Positions 54,007-63,174 of a stretch of DNA of 64,000 nucleotides are shown piece by piece. The notes below the pieces were generated by a model, which was not told the origin of the DNA, ran no database searches, and worked only from the letters and a program-made list of their open reading frames with translations. Location: positions 54,201-118,200 of the forward strand of contig NZ_LQIT01000013.1 in assembly GCF_001499965.1 (NCBI RefSeq), given 5' to 3'. This stretch comes from Mycobacterium sp. GA-2829 (GTDB taxonomy: Bacteria > Actinomycetota > Actinomycetes > Mycobacteriales > Mycobacteriaceae). Made by a program: the position numbers and the translations under genes. Each line of letters starts with the position of its first letter. The stretch's first letter is position 1.

Positions 54007-54579
54007 ATGACCGACCAGCTCCCGCAGGGCCGAACAGCGCTTCTGCTGATGGACCTCATGGAAGTCCTCGTGCCGAAGTTCGGCGGCGACTACGCCATGC
54101 TCGACCGGCTGCGCGAGGCGGCCGCAGCAGCGCGCAGAGCCGGCGTCGACGTCGTCCACGTCCGGTTGGCTTTTCGGCCGGGCTTCCCGGACGTCGCCGC
54201 GTCCAACCGCATGTTCTCGGCGATCGCGCCGACCTTCGACCTCACCGAGACGAACCCGGCGACCGGAGTCCATCCGGCGCTGGCGGCCGAGGACTCCGAC
54301 ATCACCGTCGTCAAGAAGCGCGTCAGCGCCTTCGCCGGTAGCGACCTCGACATCGTGCTGCGCTCCCGCGGCGTGACGACACTGGTCCTGGCCGGCGTGA
54401 CGACATCGGGTGTGGTGCTCTCCACCCTCAGGGCCGCCGCGGATCTCGACTACCGGCTCGTCGTTCTGTCCGACGGCTGCGGCGACGGGGACGAGCAGGT
54501 TCATCGCATGCTCATGGACAGCGTGTTCCCCGCGAACGCCGATGTGATGACCGTCCAGGACTGGACGGATTCGCTGTAA
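54007..54579 (+). CDS. Isochorismatase-like hydrolase
   Basis: A 190-aa protein from ATG 54007 (MTDQLPQGRTALLLMDLMEV), with GAAAGGACAG 6 bases upstream. The fold signature is clear: TALLLMDLMEVLVP (Asp), VVKKRVSAFAGSDLDIVLRS (Lys), VTTLVLAGVTTSGVVLSTLRAA. The usual nucleophilic Cys in TSGC is replaced by Val (TSGVVLST), a variant group. So it may be an isochorismatase-type or non-Cys hydrolase. Substrate unknown. Confidence 0.88.
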   Translation: MTDQLPQGRTALLLMDLMEVLVPKFGGDYAMLDRLREAAAAARRAGVDVVHVRLAFRPGFPDVAASNRMFSAIAPTFDLTETNPATGVHPALAAEDSDITVVKKRVSAFAGSDLDIVLRSRGVTTLVLAGVTTSGVVLSTLRAAADLDYRLVVLSDGCGDGDEQVHRMLMDSVFPANADVMTVQDWTDSL

Positions 54580-54641
54580 CACGCGAGCGCGACTGAGCGC
54601 TCGTCGACTTCGATCAACTTCTCGTCAACTAGGAGTGAGTC

Positions 54642-55856
54642 ATGCTCAATCATCTTGCCGGCGTCCGCGTCTTGGAGATCGGGCGAATGCTGCCCAGCGG
54701 CATCGCCGGGTACGAACTGGCCAAGCTGGGTGCCGACGTCATCAAGGTGGAGTTCCCGCCACATGGGGACTACCTGCGCAACAACCCGCCGTTCATCGAC
54801 GACCGCGGTGACATGTTCCTGGACCCCAACCGCAACAAGCGCAGCCTGGGTGTGGACGGCGCCAGCGAAGAGGGCCGCAAGCTCTACCTCGAACTCGCGG
54901 CAAAGGCCGACGTCATCATCGCGGCGGCGAAGCCCGGTACCTACGAGCGGCTCGGGATCGGGTACGAGACGATCAAGGCGGACAACCCCGGCATCATCTT
55001 CTGCGAGATGAGCGGATTCGGGCAGAACGGGCCGTACCGGGACCTGGCCGCGCACGGATACAGCGCGGACCTGGCCGCCGGCGTCGTCGGTCTGGAAGAA
55101 CGTGACGGTATCCAGACGTTCCCGGATTCGCACATCCCCATCAGCCCCCGCGTGGCCGGACTGAACGCCGCGATCGCCATCCTGGGGTCGCTGTTCCGCA
55201 AGCAGGCCACCGGCGAGGGCGAGTATCTGGATGTCGCCCAGTTCGATTCGGCCGTGGTGTTCGGCTACCGCGACCTCATCCAGTACGCCAACAACGGGCG
55301 CCGAGGCCCGACATTCGCCGACTACGGTCCGCGGTTCCAGGTACACGCCGCCAAGGACGGCAAGCAGGTTCTCTTCGCCATCCCGGAGGCGCGGCTGTGG
55401 AAGCGGTTCTGTCGCGCGTTGGACCGGCCCGACCTGGAAGCGTTCGCCACCGATGCGGTGCTGGAGTACACCGAGTCCGCGGAGCTGCAGGCCGAGATGA
55501 AGAAGGTCGCAGCCACCAAGACCTTGTCGGAATGGGTTGCCTTCGCGGTCGAGACGGGCGTGGCGATCGCGCCGCACGTACCGGTGGAGGACCTGCCGAC
55601 CAACGAGCACCTCATCGCCCGCAAGATGCTGGTGCCGGTGGCCAGCCCCAACAGCGGGAAAGAGATCCTGCTCAGCGGCAGCGCCGTGAAGTACCGCAGT
55701 GCGGAGGTCGACTTCACCCCGGCGCCCGAGCTCGGTGGCGAAAGTGTCGAGGTTCTGCGGGAATTCGGCATCGACGACGACCGCATCAGCGCATTGACCG
55801 AGTCCGGAGTCGTGGTTCAGGGCGGTGCGCAAGCACCGGTCAGCACCGGGTCGTGA
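54642..55856 (+). CDS. CaiB/BaiF family CoA-transferase (second copy)
   Basis: A 404-aa protein from ATG 54642 with CTAGGAG upstream. Motifs: LAGVRVLEIGRMLPSGIAGY, ADVIKVEFPPHGD, RNKRSLGVDGASEEGRK, EMSGFGQNGPYRDLAAHGYS, EYLDVAQFDSAVVFGY. Differs from the first copy and may act on another substrate or at the other end of the pathway. Confidence 0.9.
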   Translation: MLNHLAGVRVLEIGRMLPSGIAGYELAKLGADVIKVEFPPHGDYLRNNPPFIDDRGDMFLDPNRNKRSLGVDGASEEGRKLYLELAAKADVIIAAAKPGTYERLGIGYETIKADNPGIIFCEMSGFGQNGPYRDLAAHGYSADLAAGVVGLEERDGIQTFPDSHIPISPRVAGLNAAIAILGSLFRKQATGEGEYLDVAQFDSAVVFGYRDLIQYANNGRRGPTFADYGPRFQVHAAKDGKQVLFAIPEARLWKRFCRALDRPDLEAFATDAVLEYTESAELQAEMKKVAATKTLSEWVAFAVETGVAIAPHVPVEDLPTNEHLIARKMLVPVASPNSGKEILLSGSAVKYRSAEVDFTPAPELGGESVEVLREFGIDDDRISALTESGVVVQGGAQAPVSTGS

Positions 55857-55882
55857 CGGCACAGGACGAAAGGGAGCATCAG

Positions 55883-57271
55883 ATGACGACGAGCACCACG
55901 TTCCAGCCGGTGGCACGGCTGCGGAGCCGGTTCGCCGCGGCCCTGTCCGATATGTACGGGCGGGAGGTGCCGGCCTACACCACGCTGGTGGAGGTGACCA
56001 ACGAGGTCAACGAGGAACTCGGCGGCGACCAGCGCGTCAGCGCCGAACGTCACGGCGCCATCCGCGTCGGTACTCCCACCGAGTTGCGCCAGGTCGGGCG
56101 GATCTTCGCCGGTTTCGGGATGCGCCCGGTAGGTTTCTACGACCTGCGCGACACCGGCAACGTGCCGGTTCCCGTGGTGTCCACCGCTTTCCGTCCGGTC
56201 GATCCGGAAGAGTTGGAGCTCAACCCGTTCCGGGTTTTCACGTCGATGCTGGCCGTCGACGACGACCGGTTCTTCTCCGCGGATCTTCGGGCGCGGCTGC
56301 AGAAGTTCCTCGAGGCCCGAACGCTTTTCAGCGAGGAGCTGCTGCAGTTGGCGGACGCCGCCGCCGCGAACGGAGGCCTGGAAGAGGCGGACGCGGACCG
56401 GTTCGTCACCCAGGCGACCGCCGCCTTCAAGCTCACCTCCGAACCCACCGACCGCGCCTGGTACCAGGAGCTCTCGGAGATCTCGGCTGTCGCGGCCGAC
56501 ATCGGCGGGGTCACCCGCACCCACATCAACCACCTCACCCCGCGTGTCCTCGACATCGACGAGCTCTACCGCCGATTGGCCGAACGAGGCCTGCAGATGA
56601 TCGACAAGGTCCAGGGCCCGCCCCGCTGGAACGGTCCCGACGTGCTCCTGCGGCAGACGTCATTCCGGGCGCTGGACGAGGTCCGGGCGTTCCGTGAACC
56701 GGACGGGAGCATTGTCGATGGCACCACCCGGGTGCGCTTCGGTGAGGTGGAGCAGCGTGGAATCGCTTTGACGCCGTTGGGACGTCAGCGCTACGACGCG
56801 TTGATGGCCGAGACCGACAAGCTGACCGCGACCGGGCTGTCGTGGCAGGACGCAGGCCGGACGGTGTGGGAGGCATCCGATTTCCCCAGGGACGAAGCGG
56901 GTCTGCGCCGCGCCGGCCTGGGCTACTTCACCTATCGTGTGGTCGGGGAGCGGACCGGTGCCACCGACTTGGAGGGACTGATCGCCGAAGGGACGGTGCA
57001 AGCGGTCCCGATCGTCTACGAGGATTTCCTGCCCCGCAGCGCGGCCGGCATCTTCCAGTCGAACCTCACCGGTGACGGCAGCATGGACGTCGACCGCGCC
57101 GCCGCTGATTACGACATGGGCTGGCTGGCAGCCACACTCGAGCGGGAGGTCGGGGTGCCGGAGGAACTGTACGCCGCCCAGAGTGCGGCTTCGCTGCGCG
57201 TCTGTGGCGCTGCCCTGGGCCTGGACCTCTCTGAGGCCCACACAGCGCTGGAGGCCTCGGAGGCGCGCTGA
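55883..57271 (+). CDS. 2-oxoadipate dioxygenase/decarboxylase family (HglS/DUF1338)
   Basis: A 462-aa VOC-type Fe(II) enzyme from ATG 55883, with AGGGAGC upstream. In Pseudomonas HglS the key residues are His70, Arg74, His226 and Glu294. The equivalents are visible here: ERHGAIRVGT (His and Arg four apart), THINHLTPR (His) and RFGEVEQRGIAL (Glu). Characterised members convert 2-oxoadipate to D-2-hydroxyglutarate. The convergent neighbour is an FAD/Fe-S D-2-hydroxyacid dehydrogenase that could process that product. Confidence 0.9.
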   Translation: MTTSTTFQPVARLRSRFAAALSDMYGREVPAYTTLVEVTNEVNEELGGDQRVSAERHGAIRVGTPTELRQVGRIFAGFGMRPVGFYDLRDTGNVPVPVVSTAFRPVDPEELELNPFRVFTSMLAVDDDRFFSADLRARLQKFLEARTLFSEELLQLADAAAANGGLEEADADRFVTQATAAFKLTSEPTDRAWYQELSEISAVAADIGGVTRTHINHLTPRVLDIDELYRRLAERGLQMIDKVQGPPRWNGPDVLLRQTSFRALDEVRAFREPDGSIVDGTTRVRFGEVEQRGIALTPLGRQRYDALMAETDKLTATGLSWQDAGRTVWEASDFPRDEAGLRRAGLGYFTYRVVGERTGATDLEGLIAEGTVQAVPIVYEDFLPRSAAGIFQSNLTGDGSMDVDRAAADYDMGWLAATLEREVGVPEELYAAQSAASLRVCGAALGLDLSEAHTALEASEAR

Positions 57272-57285
57272 CGCGTCAATGCGGT

Positions 57286-57328
57286 TGGCCGGGCGGTCCC
57301 GACGCTGGTGCGCGGGGCCGCCCGGCCA
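57286..57328. terminator. Convergent terminator hairpin
   Basis: TGGCCGGGCGG (57286-57296) pairs perfectly over 11 bases with CCGCCCGGCCA (57318-57328), between convergent genes, followed by CGTCGTTCTT. Confidence 0.7.
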
Positions 57329-57338
57329 TTCGTCGTTC

Positions 57339-60149
57339 TTAGTTCGGTAGCCGCGCAGCCAGCAGCTGAGCCAGGTGCACCCCGCGGCGATCGGTGAGAT
57401 CGGCAAGCTGCGTCCGGCACGAGTACCCGTCGGCCAGAATCGCGGCGTCCGGGTCCGCGCTGCGCACGGCGGGCAACAACTGTTGTTCGGCAACTGCCAC
57501 CGACACCTCGTAGTGCCCCTTCTCGACGCCGAAATTCCCTGCCAGGCCGCAGCATCCGCCGAGTCTGGTCAGCTCGGCGCCGGCGGCGGCCAGGAGCTGG
57601 GCATCCGGGCTCCACCCCATCACCGAATGGTGGTGACAGTGCGGCTGCGCGACCACCTGCTGGCCCGCCAATGACGGCGGCTCCCAGCCTCGTTCGGTCA
57701 GTAGTTCGGTGAGTGTGTGTGTCGCGCTCTGTACCACCTGGGCGGTGGGCCCGACGAGTTCGGCGGCATCGGAGCGCAGCACCGCCGTACACGACGGCTC
57801 CATCCCCACCACCGGCACACCGCGTTCGGCGAAGGGGCGCAACGCCTCCACCGTGCGGCCCAGGATGCGTTTGGCCGCATCGAGCTGCCCGGTCGAGATC
57901 CAGGTGAGCCCGCAGCACTGCTGCTTCCGGGTGAGCCGTGGTGCGAAGCCGGCATCCTGCAGCACCCGGACGGTTGCGATGCCGACGTCGGGAGTGAAGT
58001 AGTTGGTGAACGAATCGACGAACAACACCACGTCGTCGCCGGGGTGGTCAGCCGGGACGTTCTGGGCGAACCAGGACCGGAAGGTCTGCGGCGCGAACGG
58101 TGGGATGTTTCTGCGGCGGTCGACGCCGGCGGCGGTGAGCGCTGCGGCGCCGCCGAGACGCGTGAGGGCATTGACCGCGCGCGGGGCAACGGCGGCCAGC
58201 TTCGCCCAGCGCGGCAGCCATCCCAGTGAGTAGTGCGACGCCGGCCGCAGCCGCCCCTTGTAGCTCTGGTGCAGCACCTCAGCCTTGTAGGCGGCCATGT
58301 TCACCCCGGTGGGGCAGTCCGACGCGCATCCCTTGCAGGACAAGCACAGATCGAGTGCCTCATGGACCGCGGGGGAGCGCCAACCGCCGGTCACCTCGGT
58401 GCCGTTGATCATCTCCTGCAATAGTCGGGCGCGGCCGCGGGTGGAGTCCTTCTCCTCCCGGGTGGCCTGATACGACGGGCACATCACTCCGCCGATAGCC
58501 GAGTTGTCGGCGCGGCACTTCCCGACGCCGGTACACCGGTGCACGGCCTGGCTGAAGTCGCCGCCGTCATGGGTGTAGGCGAGCGCGAGGTTCCGGCGGA
58601 TCGGCCGTGCGGCAGGGACACGCAGGTCGGCATCCAGGGGAGCGGGATCAACGATCACACCGGGGTTCAGCACGTCTCCGGGGTCAAAGGCATGTTTGAC
58701 CGCGGCCTGCAGGCGCAACGCCTCCGGGGAGTACATCAGCGGAAGGAGCTCCGAGCGTGCCCGGCCGTCACCGTGCTCGCCGGACAGCGAACCGCCGTAC
58801 CCGGCGACCAACTGGGCTGCGGCAAAGAGGAAATCGCGGAAGACCTGTGCGCCGCCGGGGCGGTCCAACGGCAGATCGATGCGAACATGCATGCAGCCGT
58901 CGCCGAAGTGCCCGTACGGCATCCCGGTGACATCGAAGTCATTCATCAGGGCGTCGAAGTCACGCAAGTAGTCGCCGAGCCGATCCGGCGGCACGGCGGC
59001 GTCCTCCCAGCCGGCGTGCGCGGGACGCCCGCGGACACTACGTGCTGACAGTCCGGCGCCGTCTTCGCGGATCCGCCACAGCGATGCGGCACGGGAGGTA
59101 TCGACCACGACCAGATGATCGATTGCTGCACAGGTGGTTCCGACACGTTGCGCCCGGTCGATCGCCTCGGCCTGAGTGTCTCCGACGACCTCGACGAACA
59201 CCCAGGCGGCGCCGGCGGGAAGCGGCGGCACGGCGGCGTTGCCCTTGCGTTCCCGGACCACATCGACGATGCGTGAATCGATTCCCTCACATGCGGTCGG
59301 ACGGTGTTCGAGGATGGCAGGGGTGGCGTCTCCTGCCGTGGCGATGTCGGGGTAGCCCAGTACCACCAGGATGCGATGGGCGGGTTCGTTGACCAGCTTC
59401 ACGGTGGCCTCGGTCAACACGGCGAGCGTTCCCTCGCTGCCGGCCATGAGGCGGGTGACGTCGAACTTGTTCTCCGGCAGAAGGTTTTCCAACGCATAAC
59501 CCGACACCTGACGTCCGAACCGGCCGAATTGCGTTCTGACAGTCCCCAACTCAGATCGGACGAGGGACTCGAGGTCGTCGAGCAGAGGAGAGGCTGGGCG
59601 TTGCGGGCCCAAGCGCAGTTCGTCCCCCGATGCGGTCAGTACGCGAAGGGCAGCGACGTTGTCCGATGTCCGTCCGTAGCCCAAAGCTCTCGAGCCGCAG
59701 GCGTTGTTGCCGATCATGCCGCCGATGGTGCAGCGAGTGTGGCTGGACGGGTCGGGGCCGAACCGTAGGCGATGCGGGGCCGCGGCCTTCTGCAGGACGG
59801 CCTGCACGACGCCGGGCTGGACGACGGCTGTGCGTGAATCCGGATCGATCGAGACCACGTTGTTCATGTACCGGCTGAAGTCCAGCACGATGCCTGCTCC
59901 GACGGCGTTGCCCGCGATCGACGTGCCACCACCGCGTGCGGTCAGCGGGACACCTTCGGCGCGGCAGACGGAGAGCGCTGCGGCGACCTCGTCGGCATGG
60001 GCCGGGAAGACGACCGCTCTGGGGGTGACGCGGTACAGCGATGCGTCTGAGGAGTACGCCGCGCGGGAGGTGGCGTCGACGCGGACGTCACCGATGCCTG
60101 CTCTGCGTAGTGCGGCCTCGAGGGAGTCGACCGCCTCAGTCCGTAGCAT
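57339..60149 (-). CDS. FAD-linked oxidase fused to Fe-S (CCG) domain, D-2-hydroxyglutarate dehydrogenase-like
   Basis: A 936-aa protein from ATG 60149. The N-terminal FAD-binding 4 domain has AVVFPAHADEVAAALSVCRA, VPLTARGGGTSIAGNAVGAG and IGNNACGSRALGYGRTSDN. FAD-oxidase C follows (GEHGDGRARSELLPLMYS). The C-terminal part has Fe-S motifs CTGVGKC (about 545) and CLSCKGCASDC (about 615), then two CCG-type motifs (KQQCCGLTWIS, GGCCGLAGNFGVEKGHYEVS). This is the YdiJ/GlpC-fused layout, which includes D-2-hydroxyglutarate dehydrogenases. The start codon lies inside the GntR operator. Confidence 0.9.
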   Translation of the reverse strand: MLRTEAVDSLEAALRRAGIGDVRVDATSRAAYSSDASLYRVTPRAVVFPAHADEVAAALSVCRAEGVPLTARGGGTSIAGNAVGAGIVLDFSRYMNNVVSIDPDSRTAVVQPGVVQAVLQKAAAPHRLRFGPDPSSHTRCTIGGMIGNNACGSRALGYGRTSDNVAALRVLTASGDELRLGPQRPASPLLDDLESLVRSELGTVRTQFGRFGRQVSGYALENLLPENKFDVTRLMAGSEGTLAVLTEATVKLVNEPAHRILVVLGYPDIATAGDATPAILEHRPTACEGIDSRIVDVVRERKGNAAVPPLPAGAAWVFVEVVGDTQAEAIDRAQRVGTTCAAIDHLVVVDTSRAASLWRIREDGAGLSARSVRGRPAHAGWEDAAVPPDRLGDYLRDFDALMNDFDVTGMPYGHFGDGCMHVRIDLPLDRPGGAQVFRDFLFAAAQLVAGYGGSLSGEHGDGRARSELLPLMYSPEALRLQAAVKHAFDPGDVLNPGVIVDPAPLDADLRVPAARPIRRNLALAYTHDGGDFSQAVHRCTGVGKCRADNSAIGGVMCPSYQATREEKDSTRGRARLLQEMINGTEVTGGWRSPAVHEALDLCLSCKGCASDCPTGVNMAAYKAEVLHQSYKGRLRPASHYSLGWLPRWAKLAAVAPRAVNALTRLGGAAALTAAGVDRRRNIPPFAPQTFRSWFAQNVPADHPGDDVVLFVDSFTNYFTPDVGIATVRVLQDAGFAPRLTRKQQCCGLTWISTGQLDAAKRILGRTVEALRPFAERGVPVVGMEPSCTAVLRSDAAELVGPTAQVVQSATHTLTELLTERGWEPPSLAGQQVVAQPHCHHHSVMGWSPDAQLLAAAGAELTRLGGCCGLAGNFGVEKGHYEVSVAVAEQQLLPAVRSADPDAAILADGYSCRTQLADLTDRRGVHLAQLLAARLPN

Positions 60150-60170
60150 GCTAGGAATCGTAGCATGCTA
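60144..60170. promoter_or_regulatory. Paired palindromic GntR operator
   Basis: TAGCATGCTA occurs at 60144-60153 and 60161-60170, each a perfect 10-bp palindrome, with start-to-start spacing of 17. The first overlaps the start codon of the FAD-Fe-S gene; both sit 31-57 bases before the gntR start. Confidence 0.7.
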
Positions 60171-60200
60171 CGAAGCGGTCTGAATTGCTAGAGTTCGCCT

Positions 60201-60944
60201 ATGACGGATAGTGCAGCGGTTGACCCACCACTTCGGCTGGCGCCGCTGCCCGCCTCGGATGGCCGACGGGCCGAGCAGGTCATCGAGGCGGTACGCGAGG
60301 CGATCGACGCTGGGGTGATGCGGCCCGGGGCGAAGTACTCGGTGTACCAGTTGGCTGCTGCGCTCGGCATATCCCGCACCCCGGTCCGTGACGCATTGCT
60401 ACGCCTGGAAGAGGTCGGTCTGATCAGCTTCGAGGCACGGCAGGGCTTCCGCATTCTGGTGCCTGACCCGCGGGAGATCGCCGACATCTTCGCGATCCGG
60501 CTGGCGCTCGAGCTACCCGCAGCGGCACGCGCGGCCAAGCTGTGCGACCACGTGCTGGCCGGCCAGTTGCGGAGCCGGATGACGGCGATGGATGCAGCCG
60601 CGAAGGAGCAGGATGTGCGCACCTTCGCCCGGGAGGATCAGCTGCTTCACGATGACATCCTGGCCGCCGCGGGCAATGCCCGCTCGCGCGCAATCGTGCG
60701 GTCACTTCGCGAGTCAACGCGTCTGCTCGGTGCGACCACGGAGCGGACGATGTCCGATATCGATGCCGAACACCGGCCGATCATCGACGCCATCATTGCG
60801 AACCGGCCCCGGGATGCGTTGACCGCCATGCGATCCCATTTGACGGCAACCGGCCGACTGCTCGTCGAGCAGGCCGTGCGCGATCAACGTTACGGCGTTG
60901 GCGCGGAGCAGGTTTGGGCAGACGCGGTCGGCGAGATGTCATAG
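60201..60944 (+). CDS. GntR-family (FCD) regulator
   Basis: A 247-aa protein from ATG 60201. Winged helix: YQLAAALGISRTPVRDALLR, LEEVGLISFEARQGFRILVP. FCD domain: IRLALELPAAARAAKL, REDQLLHDDILAAAGNARSR and HRPIIDAIIANRPRDALTAM. Divergent from the FAD-Fe-S oxidase, whose promoter it should control through the paired TAGCATGCTA sites. Confidence 0.93.
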   Translation: MTDSAAVDPPLRLAPLPASDGRRAEQVIEAVREAIDAGVMRPGAKYSVYQLAAALGISRTPVRDALLRLEEVGLISFEARQGFRILVPDPREIADIFAIRLALELPAAARAAKLCDHVLAGQLRSRMTAMDAAAKEQDVRTFAREDQLLHDDILAAAGNARSRAIVRSLRESTRLLGATTERTMSDIDAEHRPIIDAIIANRPRDALTAMRSHLTATGRLLVEQAVRDQRYGVGAEQVWADAVGEMS

Positions 60945-61059
60945 CGGCGATGTAGCGGCCTCGGCGCCGTAAGGTTCTGCGCGTCTTCGTCATTCGACGG
61001 CAGTGCCGGGCTCCTCACCTGCGGCGAGTGTGGGTGTGGTGTCGAAGGGGGTGTGGCGG

Positions 61060-62193
61060 TCAGGCCGCCCGGTGTTGGGGTGGTGCGGGGCCGCCGGGTT
61101 CGCCGGGGTTGTCGGCGGGCCGGGTCGGCTCGCCCGGTTCCGCGGGGACGGGCTCGTGGGCCGCGGTTTGCGATGTGGTGGCTTCCTCTCGGTGGGCCTC
61201 GTCGGCTGGCAGTGTGATGGCCGATCCCTCGCCCACGGGCTCGTGCAGTCTGTCGGCCACAGCGGCAGCGGTCTGCGTGTAGCCGGGCTCGTGGGAGACC
61301 TCGAGCGCCTCTGCGTACGGCTTGGTGTCGTCGATATCGTTGGCGTCAGCCGTTTCCGGCGATGCCACGGCGCTGTCCGGTTCACCGGTGTTGTCGGCGG
61401 ACGGGGTCTCGTCGGTGTCGCCGCTGTCGTCAGCGACGGCCTCCGGGGCAGCGGTCTGCTCGGCGTCGTTGCTGCCGCCTTCGTCAACGGCGGCGAATTT
61501 GGCGAAGATCGCCTCCCACATCGCGGCCAGCTCCGGAGTCAACGAGCCCAACAATCCGACCATGCCGTCGCGGCGTTGTTGGGTGAGGGTGACCCCACGC
61601 TTGCGGGCCCGTTCACTGTCGTCGGGTTCGGGGCCGTCCTGGTCGAGCAGGAACACCAACCGTTTAGCGGCCTCTTCGAGTTCTTTGGGGCCGACGCCGA
61701 GGGCGATGCGCACCAGGTTGACCTCGAACTGCTCCCGGGTGACCGCATCCACCCACGGCGGCAGGTTATTGACCTGGTGACGGATCTTCTCGACGTGTTC
61801 GGCGGTGATCAACCCCTGCTCCTGGGCGGCTGCGGTCGCCGGCAACACCGGCGGCAGCGCCGGCCCCGACACCGCCGGGCGTGGCGCCAACAGGGCGGCG
61901 TCGGTGAGGCGTCGGTGGGCTTCTTTGCCGGAGAGCCGCCACCGGACCCGCAGGACTTCTTTCCAGGATTTGGCGCCTAGCTGGCGGGGTGTGGCCTCCA
62001 CTTGGAGGCGGGCCAGCAGGCGGTGACGCACCGCGGGTAGCCGGCAGCCGAGGTTTTCCAGTGTGTCCAGGGCGGCGACCAGGTCGGGGCGGGTCAGCAG
62101 ATCGACCTCGCAAGCGGCCACGCGATCGACCGCGGCATCCAGCGCGGCGATCGCGTCCTGGAGGTCCTCACCCGACATACCCCGAACATACAT
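61060..62193 (-). CDS. 13E12/DUF222-type protein without HNH domain
   Basis: A 377-aa protein from ATG 62193 (ATG 62178 possible). The DUF222 part is recognisable: LQDAIAALDAAVDRVAACEV, LGCRLPAVRHRLLARLQVEA, PRQLGAKSWKEVLRVRWRLS, EHVEKIRHQVNNLPPWVDAV and LTPELAAMWEAIFAKFAAVD. Intact 13E12 proteins continue into an HNH endonuclease with a GCTFPGC motif; that is absent here. Instead there is an acidic, Ala/Pro-rich low-complexity tail. It is probably a truncated, drifting copy of the repeated family. Confidence 0.72.
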   Translation of the reverse strand: MYVRGMSGEDLQDAIAALDAAVDRVAACEVDLLTRPDLVAALDTLENLGCRLPAVRHRLLARLQVEATPRQLGAKSWKEVLRVRWRLSGKEAHRRLTDAALLAPRPAVSGPALPPVLPATAAAQEQGLITAEHVEKIRHQVNNLPPWVDAVTREQFEVNLVRIALGVGPKELEEAAKRLVFLLDQDGPEPDDSERARKRGVTLTQQRRDGMVGLLGSLTPELAAMWEAIFAKFAAVDEGGSNDAEQTAAPEAVADDSGDTDETPSADNTGEPDSAVASPETADANDIDDTKPYAEALEVSHEPGYTQTAAAVADRLHEPVGEGSAITLPADEAHREEATTSQTAAHEPVPAEPGEPTRPADNPGEPGGPAPPQHRAA

Positions 62194-62394
62194 TCGACCA
62201 CCGACAAGTCCGCTACCTGCACAGATACGATGCCTCAGGACATCGGTGACAGTTGGCGTGCCAGGCCGACGGTTCATCCAAGGGGGCAAGGGGCGGGTGT
62301 GCTCGATGAGGACTTCGCCGTCCAGTTCGGCGGCGGATGCTCTTGCCGCCGCCAAAGTTCGGCGCACAGCCGCCCGCGGATAGATGATGCGAGC

Positions 62395-63174
62395 GTGAAA
62401 AATCGAAGCCTCGACGAGATCCGCGGCGCGCTGGATCACTGCTACGACGCATTCAACGCGCTGTGCGCGAACCTCAGCGACGACGAGTGGCAGGCCCAGT
62501 CACTGTGCCCGGACTGGAACGTGCGCGGCGTCGTCGACCACGTCACCAGCATCGAGGCCGCCATGGCCGGTTGGTTGCCCGACGATGACACGACACCACC
62601 GCCGTTCGAACGGGCCGGCGAGTTCCTCGCCGACGAGACTCCCTACGTCGACAAAGTGCGCGGCGTCTACGACCATCGGCGTCGTGACCTCGCCGCCTTG
62701 ACGGACGAGGACCTGGCCCGCCCGTCCTGGATGCCGGTCGGCCCCGGCACGTACGGTCGCTTCCTGGCGATCCGGGTCTTCGACTTCTGGGTGCACGAGC
62801 GCGACATCACCACGCCGCTCGGCCGGGAGACCGACGACGGCGGCGTTGCGGCGGAGATCGCGCTGGGAGAAGTGGAGAACTCGATCGGCTACATCGTCGG
62901 CAAGAAGGTCGGCCTACCCGACGGCAAGAGCCTCACCTTCGACCTCACCGGACCGCTCACAAAGCGAATCCATGTCGCCGTCGACGGACGGGCCGCGCGG
63001 GTCGACCACCTCGAACACCCGGACGTGACCGTGACGACGGATTCCACGACATTCATCCAGCTCGCGTGCGGCCGCATCGACCCGCAGCAGCAGATCGACT
63101 CCGGTGCGATCAGCTGGACGGGTGACGACGAGCTCGGCGACCGCGCCGCCCGCAACCTGAGGTTCACGATGTGA
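62395..63174 (+). CDS. Maleylpyruvate isomerase-family mycothiol-dependent (DinB-fold) protein
   Basis: A 259-aa protein from GTG 62395. The N-terminal MDMPI_N/DinB-fold domain has [19 protein letters not shown] (metal His) and [16 protein letters not shown] (His/Asp). The C-terminal domain resembles SCP2-like/MDMPI_C ([15 protein letters not shown]). Family enzymes use mycothiol. It overlaps the next gene (GTGA), so the two may act together. Confidence 0.85.
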   Translation: MKNRSLDEIRGALDHCYDAFNALCANLSDDEWQAQSLCPDWNVRGVVDHVTSIEAAMAGWLPDDDTTPPPFERAGEFLADETPYVDKVRGVYDHRRRDLAALTDEDLARPSWMPVGPGTYGRFLAIRVFDFWVHERDITTPLGRETDDGGVAAEIALGEVENSIGYIVGKKVGLPDGKSLTFDLTGPLTKRIHVAVDGRAARVDHLEHPDVTVTTDSTTFIQLACGRIDPQQQIDSGAISWTGDDELGDRAARNLRFTM

